Notes: generated by a model from the sequence alone, not told the origin. A stretch of DNA of 64,000 bases from Epiperipatus broadwayi (GCA_028023455.1 JAQFVV010006215.1:5319230-5383229), one strand, 5' to 3'; shown: positions 48,778-59,639, counted from the stretch's first letter. Made by a program: numbers and translations.

Positions 48778-50265
48778 TTTTTTTTTTTTATTAAAAGAAA
48801 TTTATTCTTGAAAATAAAAATACAAAAACATCGTAGTCAGTTAGTAAACATTAGTTCATGATAAGTTGAATAGTGAGTAGTTTGTTAATGTTCACACAAG
48901 GATACAATGAGTATTTTGTAATTAAGGTTAATTCTTGCCCAGGTTTCCTGGAACAAATGGTCTGGATCCAGAAGTTGGTCTCTATTCTTAATTTTAAAGA
49001 TAAATTCTGTGAAAACATGACAGATGTCGTGATTGGTTTGGGTAAATGTTAGCTTGCATTTAGTAAGCCAAACTGCAAAATGGAGAAAAATGTAAAGTCT
49101 GATAATGGAGAAGGTACCATTTTCTATGGATTTGCTAATGGAAAAAGCATGTTATTCCAGGTGACTCACTATTGACAATGAAATCGTGAAGTGGAGCTAG
49201 AAAGAAGCAGGAGTAAAAGAGATGCTGGATCATTTCATCTTAGTCTGGCATAATTGACACTGTGAATTGATCTTTGTGAATCCTCTTCTCCAAACTAAGA
49301 AATGATTGATGGGAAGTGAGGAGAGATTGAATTTGAGTACAAAGTCAATATATTTGGATTCAAAGAGTCAGTTCTTAGAACACCTGATGATTTGCTTATT
49401 TATTCCCAGCTGAGTCTCCCAATAAGTCTTCTTGTTTTAGTTTGTTCTGTGATGTTAACTAGGCTATTAGTGTATGTGAATAGATCACAGGTCCATTTAC
49501 TTGCAAATGATGGAGGCGTGTCTGTAGGTTTGAATGGAAAATTGATGTTGGCATTAGATAATTCAAGGTAGATTGAGCGGAGTAATCCAATTGATTTTGT
49601 GTATAGAATGAACATGGCCATAGAATGCAAACCCACACCTCCCAATTCCCTGGGGCTCTGCATTTGTCATGCTGATGGCAACAACCTTCCCTTTCCAAAA
49701 TAACCTAGAACAGATTGAATTTATACTCAATTGAAAGGCATTAGTTGGCTTGATAATGGGTAGAAAATAATTGATTCTGGGAAAGATAATGATATTTAGA
49801 AGTGTTGCTTTTCCAGGAAGTGATAAGAAGATTGAAGAAAGGGATTTCACTATTTGCTTGGTTTTGTCTAGAATGGATTGCTGTATTTGCTTTCTCATTG
49901 CAGTGGCCGATAATGCAATGGGAAAGCCGAGAAATTTTTGAGACTTGGCAGTGTAAGTTGAGGGAATGGTTTTGCCATTGAAGATTTTCCAAACAGCTGA
50001 TTTCGGTTGGTTGCTATGTAGATTATATTGTGAGGCGTATTTATCCAGGATCAAATGTAAGCATGGTAAATATTTGATGGAAGAAATATGGTGACATCAT
50101 CGATGTAGATGTGGTATATCTCCTCCCTCAAAAGAGGAATATAAATTCCAGGTAATTTACTTTCAATTTCTTTAAGGAGGGGGTTTATATAAGTTATAAA
50201 GCAGAGGGTACTAAGTGGAGATCCTTAAGGAATTGAGAGATGGGGGTCTAATTTTACTTCAAATT
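48778..50265 (-). mobile_element. Tx1/L1-like LINE, 5'-truncated, inside the hAT element
   Basis: A minus-strand insertion ending in a 12-base A tail (T run 48778-48789 on the plus strand) preceded by AATAAA, with a 5' truncation near 50265 inside the reverse transcriptase. The coding remnant is described separately. Better G+C content than the surroundings and recognisable frames across most of its length suggest it is younger than the RTE copies. No clear target duplication was found. Confidence 0.75.
48895..50255 (-). pseudogene. Tx1/L1-like reverse transcriptase C-terminal part (frameshifted)
   Basis: From the right: GSPLSTLCFITYINPLL (motif B region), then HIYIDDVTIFLP with the catalytic Y-x-D-D at about 50100. 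A frameshift/stop precedes the 163-codon frame 50054-49563, with NQPKSAVW, SQKFLGFPI, LPGKATLLNIIIFPRINYFLP (thumb region) and CSRLFWKGK. A shift to frame 49663-49400 continues with P-R-E-L-G-G-V-G-L. Further left come FLVWRRGFT and C-x2-C ... H-x4-C, the terminal zinc-knuckle-like motif, then coding text to a stop near 48895. The order and the YxDDVTxF form point to the L1 superfamily, Tx1 branch; exact clade uncertain. Confidence 0.75.
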
Positions 50266-50535
50266 TTGATTAAAAACAATAATGGTAATGGATATGAAAA
50301 CACTAATTTTTTAATTACATATTTTTAGCTTAAATTTTTTGTTTTATTTTAAAGTAAAAAATACCATTTATAAAACTAAATTACTCTGGTAGAAGCTTTT
50401 TTAAATATTTTGAATATGGTGTAAAATTCTAAAAATTTTATAAAATTCTTGAAATTTTACACCAGTTTTCTTGGTTCAAATATTGAATTTTCTTTGGTAA
50501 TACGAAATCCTGGTATTGGAAACCCTACTATTTGT

Positions 50536-51597
50536 AAAATTTTGAATATACTATAGCATATAAAAATAGTTTACGGCTGTTTTCTTTTCCTGCTGACATG
50601 ACTGTGATCAATACCCAGAGACATTTTATATTACTGCTACTCAATAAATATCAATAATAAAATTTAAAAAATGCATGTTATATACAAATCTGATCTTTTT
50701 AAAAACTGCCAGAAAGTGAAATTCCATGTAGATTTCATTATAAAATTAAAGATACAACCAATGATACAAGTATGAGACCACAGCTTATGCAATTGTATGG
50801 TTATTAAACTTTTTTTTTTATTATTCTATATTTTAGTAGTAACTTAATTGTAATTGAAAATACACAAAATATCAACATGCATTTCTAATCTAATCCAAAT
50901 TAATTAATCATATCGCTCAAAAATCTTTCATCTAGTTGAAACGGTTTTAAAAATTTCTGTTCAGCATTCATTTTTCATGCAAAAAAATTTTTTTTTTTTA
51001 CACAAAAGCCCAAATTCTAAGTAGTAGTTAATTTTCAAATTAAAAATAATTTCATTAAACTTTGATCACTGCAATTGTATTAACAACTCTAGCTAAGTGT
51101 CACAATTTGAACCATATCAGCACCAATTGAAGATGATCTGCTGATATATATACTTCTAATAACTACCAATCTATCTTTAATATAGGAATTAATATTAAAC
51201 ATTTTCCTATTTTCATGAAATACATAAATCAATAACTTCTTTTTAATTTGTAGAAGACACATATCATGGTATAATTTAAATGTATATCTCCAAAATTAAT
51301 TGGTTAGTATAATCAAGAAAACTAGAATTATAGATTCCCTTAGAAGCACTTAGGAAGATGCTCCTAAAACAATTTATTGCAAATAATATATATCAAATAA
51401 ATAAATCAAATGTTCTAAGACTTTGAATACATGACTTAATGTTCTTACATGTAGATTTAAATTAATTTACCAGCCAGTCTGAAAATCAATAATTTCATTT
51501 TTATTGACTGTTGAATTTAGAAGTAAACCTTGGTGTACAATTGTCTTTAGATAATCCACCAACATTTTTTGCAAATGTCCTTATCTATAACAGCTAC
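50536..51597. other. AT-rich stretch with diverged repeat
   Basis: No gene. Text around 51290-51330 (ATAATCAAGAAAACTA) and 51440-51530 resembles 59040-59070 and 59280-59370 in the same order, suggesting an old dispersed repeat of several hundred bases. Confidence 0.35.
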
Positions 51598-51705
51598 TTT
51601 TTTTTTTTACTATGTCATAGCATCGACCGGGACGCAAACCCACAATCAGCTACTTTTTGAATTAAAGTCGGAAGCATGTTATCCTATGATCAAAATAGGC
51701 AATTG
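51598..51705 (-). repeat. tRNA-derived retroposon relic
   Basis: On the minus strand, GTGGGTTTGCGTCCCGGTCG (51644-51625) matches a tRNA T arm and 3' acceptor side with one change in the B box. TGATCATAGGATA upstream (about 51702-51690) sits where the A box belongs. Downstream comes a run of 11 A, as left by retroposition. The anticodon region is too altered to assign an amino acid. A degenerate tRNA pseudogene or SINE head. The 61-codon plus-strand frame across it is an artefact. Confidence 0.55.
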
Positions 51706-52573
51706 CTTGGAGTTCCAGTTCCCAAATCAATATTCTATAAACTCATTTTGGTAGTAACAAAAAAAAAGATTAAATTTCAGAGCCATATCTGGGAATCCTA
51801 GATTACAGGTGTGACACAGGCATATGGCAACATATAAAATATAAACTGGTGCAGAGCAGAGTGCATTGTTGTGCACCAGCCCTGTGCAATGACTCCATCC
51901 TATAATTTATTTTCTATGGGACTTTAAGAGTTTCATTCCACTCTATTCTGCTGATGAGAACCAAAGGACTTCCAGCACCTTATAGCAGTGAAATAAGTGT
52001 TCAACAATAACCAAAGCAAATGTACAATTGAATTTTGTTTTTATTTCAAAATAGAAACCATCTCTATGAATTAGCCCATTATAGTTGTTAATCTTAAAAT
52101 CTTCTATCATACTACATTACTAGCACACACTTATTTCATGGAAGATTCTTTGATCCAAATGGGATTTTAAGATTGACATCCCCATGGTACAGACAGTATA
52201 CATGGCAGATTGCAGATATCAACATAGTGTGTGCCAACAAGTGTATTATTGTATTAATAGTAAGTGTATAAGTTACAAACATTACTTAACAAATACAGAG
52301 AAAATTCGAAGTAGATATTATTTTTAGTATTTTGTTTATTTTGATATTAAAATATTTTATACTAATTTTAATACATGATTTCGTGCCGGCTCTTTCCCAT
52401 GACAATGTACTATTGATTTAAATATTTTCTTTCATTTTAAATTCTGTAATTGGGATAGAATAATAGTTTTAAATATTTTATATTATACATTCAAATATTA
52501 TTTTACTTATAAAAAACGATTAGATAAAGTAAAAAATAAAAATTATTCAATATAAAAAATATATTTTAGGACA
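51706..52573. other. Stretch with modest hairpins, nothing recognised
   Basis: GTGCATTGTTGTGCAC and CTGTGCAATGAC at 51856-51892 can pair imperfectly. CTGATGAG at 51951 is a hammerhead-like core, but no GAAA and no closing stem follow. The rest is AT-rich. Confidence 0.35.
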
Positions 52574-53334
52574 ATGAAAAGAATGTATGAAACTGTGTTT
52601 CAAAGCAGAAAATTAGAAGCACAATTAAAAAAGAAATAAACCTTCCACTTTACAGTATCCACCGACATTATTAGTGATCAAATTGAAAACAATACAACTA
52701 TTTGCAATATGATAAGAATGATAAAAATATTAAGACAAATATCAATAATAATGATCAAAATTGTAAGACAAACAATATCAATAGCAATAATGATAAAAAT
52801 AATAATGCAATATATACAAATAATATCAAGCATAAAACATATATAAAAATATTGCTTTATAGTCAAACTGCATCACAAATAATTTTGAGTTTGTCTTTGC
52901 AAAAAACCACAAAATTTTGAAAATATTAAAAATTCAAATCAAAATTTTAATTGTAATGGAAAAATCATTACAAGAAAATTAAATAAATTTCATTTTTATT
53001 TAAGTAGGGCTAATAATATCACAGGAAAAAAGAGTGGTTAATATTTTCAGAAACCACAAAATCTGTGCTCTATTTGCAAATTGTTTTCAATTAAATAAAA
53101 AAATATTAGTTACAGGAAGTAATGATTGGAAACATGTTGATATTTTAAAAAGACATAATGAATCTCAAGAACATAAGAAAAATAAGTGTTGTAAAGAACT
53201 TGAAAAGTGTAAGAATTGATAAAAGACAGGAAAAACTCTATACATAGTGCCACTCAGTGCAAGCCAGAGTAATGAACGAATGTCAAAAGGCCTGTGCATA
53301 AAATTACCATCTAGTGCCTACTCATTCAATATCC

Positions 53335-53376
53335 CCAGACTAGTTTCTGGCTTGTGGCCTTTGTCAGTGAGGAGCC
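53335..53376 (-). ncRNA. Degenerate hammerhead, antisense arm of A4
   Basis: TCCTCA, CTGACAA, stem II GGC/GCC with loop CACAA, GAAA, palindromic ACTAGT, C, TGGGGA. Two core substitutions (U7 to C, G8 to A) should abolish cleavage, but all helices remain. Confidence 0.5.
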
Positions 53377-53398
53377 ATGCAGTGCTCTGATCCAAAGC

Positions 53399-53440
53399 TC
53401 CTCACTGACAAAGGCCACAAGCCAGAAACTAGTCTGGGGA
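53399..53440 (+). ncRNA. Degenerate hammerhead, sense arm of A4
   Basis: The same sequence as the antisense-arm copy, including both core substitutions (CTGACAA). The shared mutations in both arms mean the inverted unit was formed, or its arms homogenised, after the ribozyme decayed. Confidence 0.5.
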
Positions 53441-55236
53441 TATTGAATGAGTAGACACTAGATGGGGATTTTATGTACAAGCCTTCAGGCATCCATTGAT
53501 TACTCTGGCTTGCACTGAGTGGCAATACATATAATAGAGTTTTAACAACAGTTATAAGCAAGCACAAGAAATGGTGATTATGTGATGTTAATTGATAAAA
53601 GCTTACGAAAAACAATTTATTGGTATGAGATTCTAAGAGTTTTAGCAACTGTGAAACTGTTAATTTCATTAGGGTTGGGATTTCGAGGGCATGATAGTAT
53701 TAGGAAGATAAAGTAAATGTAGTAAAGGACAGGTGAATTATCTTTCTAATACTACATGCGACGAATTCATACATTTAATGGCCTCTAACATAAAAAATAC
53801 AATTATTAATGAAATCAAACAGGCTAAATACTTTTTAGTTATTATTGACCTCTACTCCCAACAAAAGTCACGCAGATCAATTACCATATATTATACAATA
53901 TTTAGATATAAAGAAAATATAATTAAGGAACATTTCTTATCTTTCCTACATATTGAAAAACATGATACTACTTTGAAAATATAATTTCAAAATTAATGGA
54001 CTATGATTTAGATACACAAAACTGTTGAGAATATTATGACAATGCAGCCAACATGTTTAAGATACACAAGTTATAAGCGAAGATTAATAACCATAGTAAA
54101 ATTGCAATTTATGTTCCTTGTGCGGCTCATAATCTAAATTTAGTGAGAAATTCTGCTGCAGAAATTTGTCCAAAAGTATTCCATTTCTTCATTTTCTTCA
54201 AAATTTATTTGTACTTTTCTTCTACAAAGAGATGGGATACTTTAATGAAAGGGATTACAAAAGAAAATGCAACATTAAAAAAAATTTGTTCTTTAAGGTG
54301 ATCCTCAAGAGCAGATGCAATTTTAGCTGCTAAGATTATTTTTTTGGCCATAAAAGACTATTTGATTGCAATGGAAAACCTGCAATAAAATTAGAAGTAA
54401 AAAGCTATGTGAAAACTTTGAACATTTTGAAACAACAATTTTACTTTTCATATAGAATGCAATTCTACAAAGATCAAATGCAACTAGTAAAAGTCTTCAA
54501 AATAAAAATTTTGACTTACATAATGTCGTCAATCTTTTAAAATTGTTATCTTTGTACATATCAGAAGATATTCAAAACAATGAACTTTTCATACCATAAG
54601 GTCAGAATGTTTTGCATTAACAAACAATAAAAATTATGTGTCAAAGGCAAAAAAAGCAAAACAAAATTACATTTGGATGAGAAAAGAGATGGAGATGAGG
54701 ATGTGCAAATTGCAGGCAAACAAGATTTATAATGAATTATTTGAATGTTAACTACAATATCATTTGACATCAGACATTCAAAGAAGTGTTGAAGTTTATA
54801 AAAATATTTTAAATTATTTTGTCATATCAATAAATATCAAATTAAAAGAAATTTTGACAAATGAATGGATTTTAAATTTAATAAATATGTATTCAAGACA
54901 TCGATATTAGTATTTTTTAAGAAAGAACTTACCCACTTTGTATATTTTGCAAAAAAGAAAAATTCTTTATTTATATAAAACTTGTTTCTGTTTCCTAATG
55001 TGGACATAATTTTAAAAATATATTTAACCATACTGATTTCAAGGCGTTCTTTCAATGTACTTAAAAGAATTAAAAACTACATTAGAAATTCTTTAGGTCA
55101 AGAAAAAATATGCAATATGTCAATATTAGGCATTTGAAATGATATTACTTGGGGGTTTGATTATATTGAGTTGATTGATAATTTTGCAGTCAAAAGCAAT
55201 AAACATGTAATAATGTTCTTAAAATTTTCATTCTAA

Positions 55237-57010
55237 TTTTGACTTTTATTATGTGATTTATGTACTGTTAAGAATTGTTTTTATTTTTAATTTATAGAAA
55301 GTTTGTTTTGTTATATTAAATATATATTATTCTAATTTACTCAAATTAATCTACTATTTAATGCAATAAAAGTACTTATATATTAAATGAATTCATTTAT
55401 GATTTTATCTTGTGGATTATACTTAAATCTATATATAAAAGTTCTTTATAAATGTCACATATAATTTTGTTTTGCTTTTAATAAAATTATACCTACAATT
55501 ATTACTACTTAGCTTTTTACATGGTAAGAGTATACTGAAGGTGTGGGATTTCCCTCCAAAGAAAAATTCAGCCCTATACATGGGGTCTCCAAATTCAAAT
55601 TTGCCAGAGGCCTCTTGAAGCCATAATGCGCCTCTGATTAAGATCTTTTTAAGGTTAACAAAGTTAACATGAAAAAGGTTTTCTTCTAATATTTTTTGAT
55701 GTTGCCATATATATAAATAGTCTATTATACAGATAATGATTGCATTTTTTCTTTCAAAGTCAATTTTTTTAAAAATAGTAATTTTTCAGAAAAAAAGAAA
55801 TATTTCCACATGAAAATAGCAATCTCACCAATGCAGCATCAACATTGAAATGAATTTCAAAAATTTATTAACATGTTATCATATATTTTTGTAGAAACAA
55901 AGTTTACATTAGAGCACTTACATAGTTTTTTTAATATCAAATTTGTATGTTAATATTAGCAGCATCAAAACTTATCCTGCTTAAATTTAATTAGATCTCT
56001 CATTTCAAAAATCAATATATAAATAGTGAGAAAAAACAATGGTCAGTAGATGAAAGAGAACAATGATTTTCTTCTATAAGAAGGGCAATTAACTAACATT
56101 ACAATCCAGTTTCGTCATAATTCAATGTTCTGATATATTGTTTTAAGATAATATTTTCACATTTTATTGTTATCAATGCTTTTTTATTTAAATTTATCTC
56201 TACCAAATATTTTGACTGGCTAGCAATCTTTCAGTTTCATATTAATTTTTATTGCAAATTTTCTCTCTTATATAAACTAGTTAGATGACATGTTGTTGGT
56301 TTCACATTGATTTTACTCAATATTTATATTTTAGTTTCTTGATTAAAAAATAAAGATGCTATCACAATTTCTATTTTGCAAACAATACAAATTTATATGC
56401 AAAAAAAGGTTTCATTAAATCTTGAAATATAAAATGCAATGTTTATTTCCTTTTCCTTTTAGTAAAAATGTTAGCAGTTAATCGACAGAAAATAAGCAGT
56501 TTGTATTTTTAGAAATACAAAATTCTATTTTTTTTTTTTTAAAAAAAAATTGTTTTTTTCCTTGCATGAAAAGCTGACTCTCATAAATTTATTTTTTCTC
56601 AAAAATAAATAAATCAAGTGTGTGTATATTGTACTGTTTATTTATATATGGTACAAATATATTGGCATTTGATAAAAGCTAAGAAAGGGTAAATTTAGCG
56701 ATCTTATTAAAAAGACGCAATTACATTTTTTTTTAGTTTGTATAATTTATTTTTTTAAAAAGTACAATGAAAGTTAAATTTTCCATCCATATTTTTTTTT
56801 CTAATTAAAAATAAAAGTAAAAATTGGAAAAAACAAGACACACAAATTACTAATCCAGATAAGCTAAAAGAAAAATCTTTTTGGCTAATTAAAGATGGGT
56901 GAATTATGCTAAAAAAAATAAAGACTTTGTAACTGAAAAATATAAAAGAATGCACAGGATTATCAACATGTATTTTCGACAAAAACAAAAGGCATGTGCA
57001 GAAGTCTGAA
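55237..57010. other. AT-rich stretch with hAT 3' flank
   Basis: 55540-55636 is a G+C-richer patch ending GCCATAATGCGCCTCTG, which resembles the right terminal region of hAT elements of this family (inverted CAGAGGCGCA). The rest is AT-rich with A and T runs (56527-56560) and no gene. Confidence 0.35.
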
Positions 57011-57024
57011 AACTGGACCTCGAG

Positions 57025-57323
57025 TATAAAAAGGAAGAGACCAGTTTGATCAGAGTCTTGTCTATTTTTTCTTTGGTTGGTACTGGATAACAAAAATATA
57101 TCCAGGACCACTCAACGCTGAAATAATTCTGCATGTTGGAGTGGACAGAGGCTTGTGCTGACATTGTTCCTGAAGACAAACACCAGAAAAGCTTTCGAGA
57201 CCAACCATTAGGATAGACCGAGATCAACTTATAACTGATGGCCAAGCTCATTCTCCCACAAAAAAAAAAAACTATGCCTAGTAATCTACAATCTTCGTGA
57301 ACTTGCTAAGCTGACCGGTAAGT
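57025..57323 (+). promoter_or_regulatory. TATA promoter, first exon and splice donor candidate
   Basis: TATAAAAAGG (57025-57034) lies in a locally G+C-richer stretch. TCAGAGTC at 57050 is an initiator-like start at the right distance. The following 265 bases end at ACCG|GTAAGT (donor at 57318), a strong splice-donor match. The exon has only a 20-codon ATG frame, so it would be a 5' untranslated exon. Minus-strand frames of 115-118 codons across this interval have no recognised domain. A retroelement leader is an alternative explanation. Confidence 0.3.
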
Positions 57324-57534
57324 TAAGATTAAACAATTCAAAACAAAGCAAAACTCTCCATATAGTAGTGCCATCTTGTGCTAACAAGAACAATCAATGG
57401 ATGCCATTGATTTCCCTTGTTAGCACAAGATGGCACTACTATATGGAGAGTTTTGCTTTGTTTTGAATTGTTTAATAACAATTATGTGCTAGTATGAGAT
57501 AGTGATCATGTGATGTTTAGTAAGTTAAGATTAA
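57318..57534. mobile_element. Foldback retrozyme-like element, family A copy 5 (A5)
   Basis: Identical 15-nt direct repeats GTAAGTTAAGATTAA (57318-57332 and 57520-57534) enclose 57333-57519. Arms 57328-57388 and 57416-57476 are perfect 61-base inverted complements around a 27-base spacer, and the sense side continues to the family tail GATCATGTGATGTTT (57504-57518). The ribozyme segment is absent. The duplicated target contains a splice-donor-like GTAAGT, so the insertion copied the donor. Perfect arms and a perfect duplication imply a recent insertion. Confidence 0.85.
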
Positions 57535-57644
57535 CTATTCCTGATTGTGACGAAATGAAAGTTTGCAAATGACTCTTAAAAATAAGCTTAAAATAATCCT
57601 GATAGAGACATTAATTTTATCATTCAAGAGATTTCCATTTTAAA

Positions 57645-57657
57645 GAACTTTCTAGAA
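57645..57657. promoter_or_regulatory. Three-unit heat shock element
   Basis: GAACTTTCTAGAA is GAA-NN-TTC-NN-GAA, a perfect HSF trimer site. No TATA box or gene is near, so it may be chance. Confidence 0.2.
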
Positions 57658-59097
57658 GAAATTTGTTTACCTAAGAACTTTAAGTGTTTAACTGTTTAAT
57701 TAATTGAATTATATCTGAATTGGTATGAGTGACTTCCAATTAATTAGTAATTTTTCTTTAAACATTTTAATTTGTTAGAATATTTATTTCTAATGCCAAC
57801 TTTTCCTTGTATGTTATTGATGATTATTAAATTTATTAATATTAGTTTAGTAAGATTTGAAAATATAATTTGCTTTTGCCAATATGTGTTGACTAAGCTC
57901 CAGGAATAATAATATCTAGAAAATAACTCTAGTTACAGTAAAATATGACCCAGTTTTCTTTTAAAACCATTTTCTTTTTTATTTATGACGAGCGATACAA
58001 TGGATTTCAGCGGATTCTTGCGCCCTTATAAAAGAAATAAAAGCTGATTCCGTCGATAGCATAAATCGTAACAATTACTAGGTAGAGTTGATCAGGAAAT
58101 ATAGTTATATCTTTAGAAATAGGAATGAAACTTTCTTCTTTTTTCATAACTTGATCAACTCACGCATTTTATGTGTAACAGAGACTTAGTCAAACGTGAA
58201 AACGTTACAGTATATATATACTTGTGCCTACAGTGTTCAAATATATATATATCATTCAAATACTGGACATATAAAACAAAAGCAAATTCACAAGCTACGA
58301 GAAGTAAGAAAATTGTATCAGGGCATGAAAATACACTAATCATGAAAATACAGAAATATTCTTATTTTCAATGCATTTATTATTTCACCGGGGAGGGGGG
58401 CACCCCCAAAAAATTATCCAATTAAAGTTTCCAGTCATTGGAATGGAATAAAAATTTATTTTCATTAATAAATCTTCCCCACTGACAGAAAAATGTTAGT
58501 TTTATAGATGCTAAGTCCATAAATTTACCTTTACTAGAACATAAACATTTTCTAAATTAGCAGCTATGTTTGTGCCCCAGTTACATTTCTTTAAATAAAA
58601 TATGAAAACAAATTGCATTCCAAGCTATTTTCATTTTGTTTACTTCTACTATATCATTTGCTTAATTGATATTAATTGGTCTTAAAAAGTGAAATTATCA
58701 ACTTTTTTAATTTCATTTCCTTTTCACTATACTTTTTTGTGCTAAGAACATGATATTCCTTTAGTATATTTTTACTTATAAGATGCAGGATATTGTTTTT
58801 AAAAAATATTATTTACAATCATCAATATTTGATTTTGGGGGGTAATTTTACTTTTTATTTGTATAAATTTTTTCTTTTCAAAAATATGTCTACATTAATT
58901 TCTTATAATTTAATAATTTTAAGGTCATGATGCATTATTACCTTTCAAGATACACAAATATATTTCGCAACATTATTTACCGATAAAAATCACTGGATTT
59001 TTTTGAATGCCCATATCAACGCATAATTTTGATGTATATCTCTAAAATATAATCAAGAAAACTACCATTGCGGATGTCCTTAAACTGCTTTAATCTA
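57658..59097. other. AT-rich stretch, nothing recognised
   Basis: No gene. Frames at 58155-58425 on both strands overlap and have no recognised domain. A G run (GGGGAGGGGGG) lies at 58390-58400. Confidence 0.4.
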
Positions 59098-59260
59098 GTT
59101 CCTTTTTATTTAGGTAAATCACTTCTAAAAATAATTCCAGCAAATTAGTAGCACGAGTTTTCAAAATCCTAGAACATTTGATTCATTATTTTGATATGTA
59201 AAACAGTTTATTTTTGCTGTAATTATTTTTAGAAGTGATTTACCTAAATAAAAATGAACT
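59098..59260. repeat. Inverted repeat with 34-bp perfect arms
   Basis: 59103-59136 and 59221-59254 are exact reverse complements (TTTTTATTTAGGTAAATC...). Pairing continues outward (AGTTC/GAACT) and inward (CAGCAAA/TTTGCTG) with single mismatches, around a spacer of about 85 bases. MITE-like; no obvious target duplication. Confidence 0.75.
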
Positions 59261-59621
59261 CATGCTACTGATTTGTTCATATATACAGACTTAAATTAAT
59301 TTACAATTTAAAACTTTAGGTATGTCAGAATACTTAAATAATTTGAAAAATTGTTTTTGAATATTGAATTTAGAAACAACTTCTATAAACACATTTTATA
59401 TTTCTAATGATACTATCTGCAATAGGTATTTTTAAAACTAAGATCTTTTTACATGTTAAAATTAATTATGTAGCAAAACATGAATCATCATGTTTAATAA
59501 AATACCAAAAATAAATGAAAGAAAGATTAAAAAAAACAAGTTGTCAAAATCTTTGATTCTAATTACCCATATTTTTATCTATTTGCTTTTAATATATGTA
59601 TCTTCTTCCTTTCTTTCTATA

Positions 59622-59639
59622 TGTGTGTGTGTGTGTGTG
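59622..59639. repeat. (TG)9 microsatellite
   Basis: Nine TG units. The 110-codon frame starting here reads through the microsatellite and a SINE relic and is not a gene. Confidence 0.9.

Larger units (their letters stand above)
48096..50535. mobile_element. hAT-type element with 8-bp target duplication, LINE nested inside
   Basis: The direct repeat CTATTTGT occurs at 48096-48103 and 50528-50535, exactly 8 bp as hAT transposases generate. Immediately inside are inverted ends TAGCGTTTCCAA (48104) and, read on the minus strand from 50527, TAGGGTTTCCAA, 11 of 12 matching and starting like hAT termini. After removing the nested LINE (48778 to about 50265), about 940 bp remain without transposase, so this is a non-autonomous hAT element. 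A palindromic stretch follows the left end (ACCGGTATTTCGATAC / GATATCAATATC). Confidence 0.75.
53214..53601. mobile_element. Foldback retrozyme-like element, family A copy 4 (A4), inside the hAT gene
   Basis: Perfect 12-nt direct repeats AATTGATAAAAG (53214-53225 and 53590-53601) bracket 53226-53589. An antisense arm (to about 53372) and a sense arm (from about 53395) are near-identical inverted copies around a spacer of about 25 bases. The sense arm ends in the family tail GATTATGTGATGTT. It interrupts the transposase between the zinc finger and DUF4371, proving insertion after that gene existed. Each arm carries a hammerhead with CTGACAA in place of CTGATGA. Confidence 0.85.
52574..55236 (+). 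pseudogene. hAT transposase of the DUF4371/ZMYM1-like type (dead, interrupted)
   Basis: Starts MKRMYETVFQSRKLEAQLKKK at 52574, like the N-terminus of these transposases. An Asn-rich low-complexity insertion follows (52700-52830). A TTF-type zinc finger follows at 53034-53219 (C-x5-C, then DWKHVDILKRHNESQEH). After the inserted element A4, DUF4371 continues (53733-53984: YLSNTTCDEFIHLM, FLVIIDLYSQQ). Then come YDNAANMF, IYVPCAAHNLNLVRNSA, KRWDTLMKG and a degenerate TRWSSR region (54030-54330). The C-terminal dimerisation region ends at 55236 (NYIRNSLGQEKICNMSILGI, ELIDNFAV). Many stops and frameshifts. In living elements it cuts and pastes hAT DNA. A possible right end, ...GCGCCTCTG, lies at 55636. 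Confidence 0.85.

Noticed and set aside
51951-51990. CTGATGAG as another hammerhead
   Set aside because: No GAAA follows at the right distance and no stem I or III can be drawn.
52678-52920. Asn-rich 72-codon frame and its Ile-rich antisense as genes
   Set aside because: It is a low-complexity AAT/AAC-rich stretch within the dead hAT transposase.
57165-57215. CTGAAGA followed by GAAAAGCTTTC as a hammerhead
   Set aside because: Core position 7 is wrong, no stem II forms and stem I does not pair.
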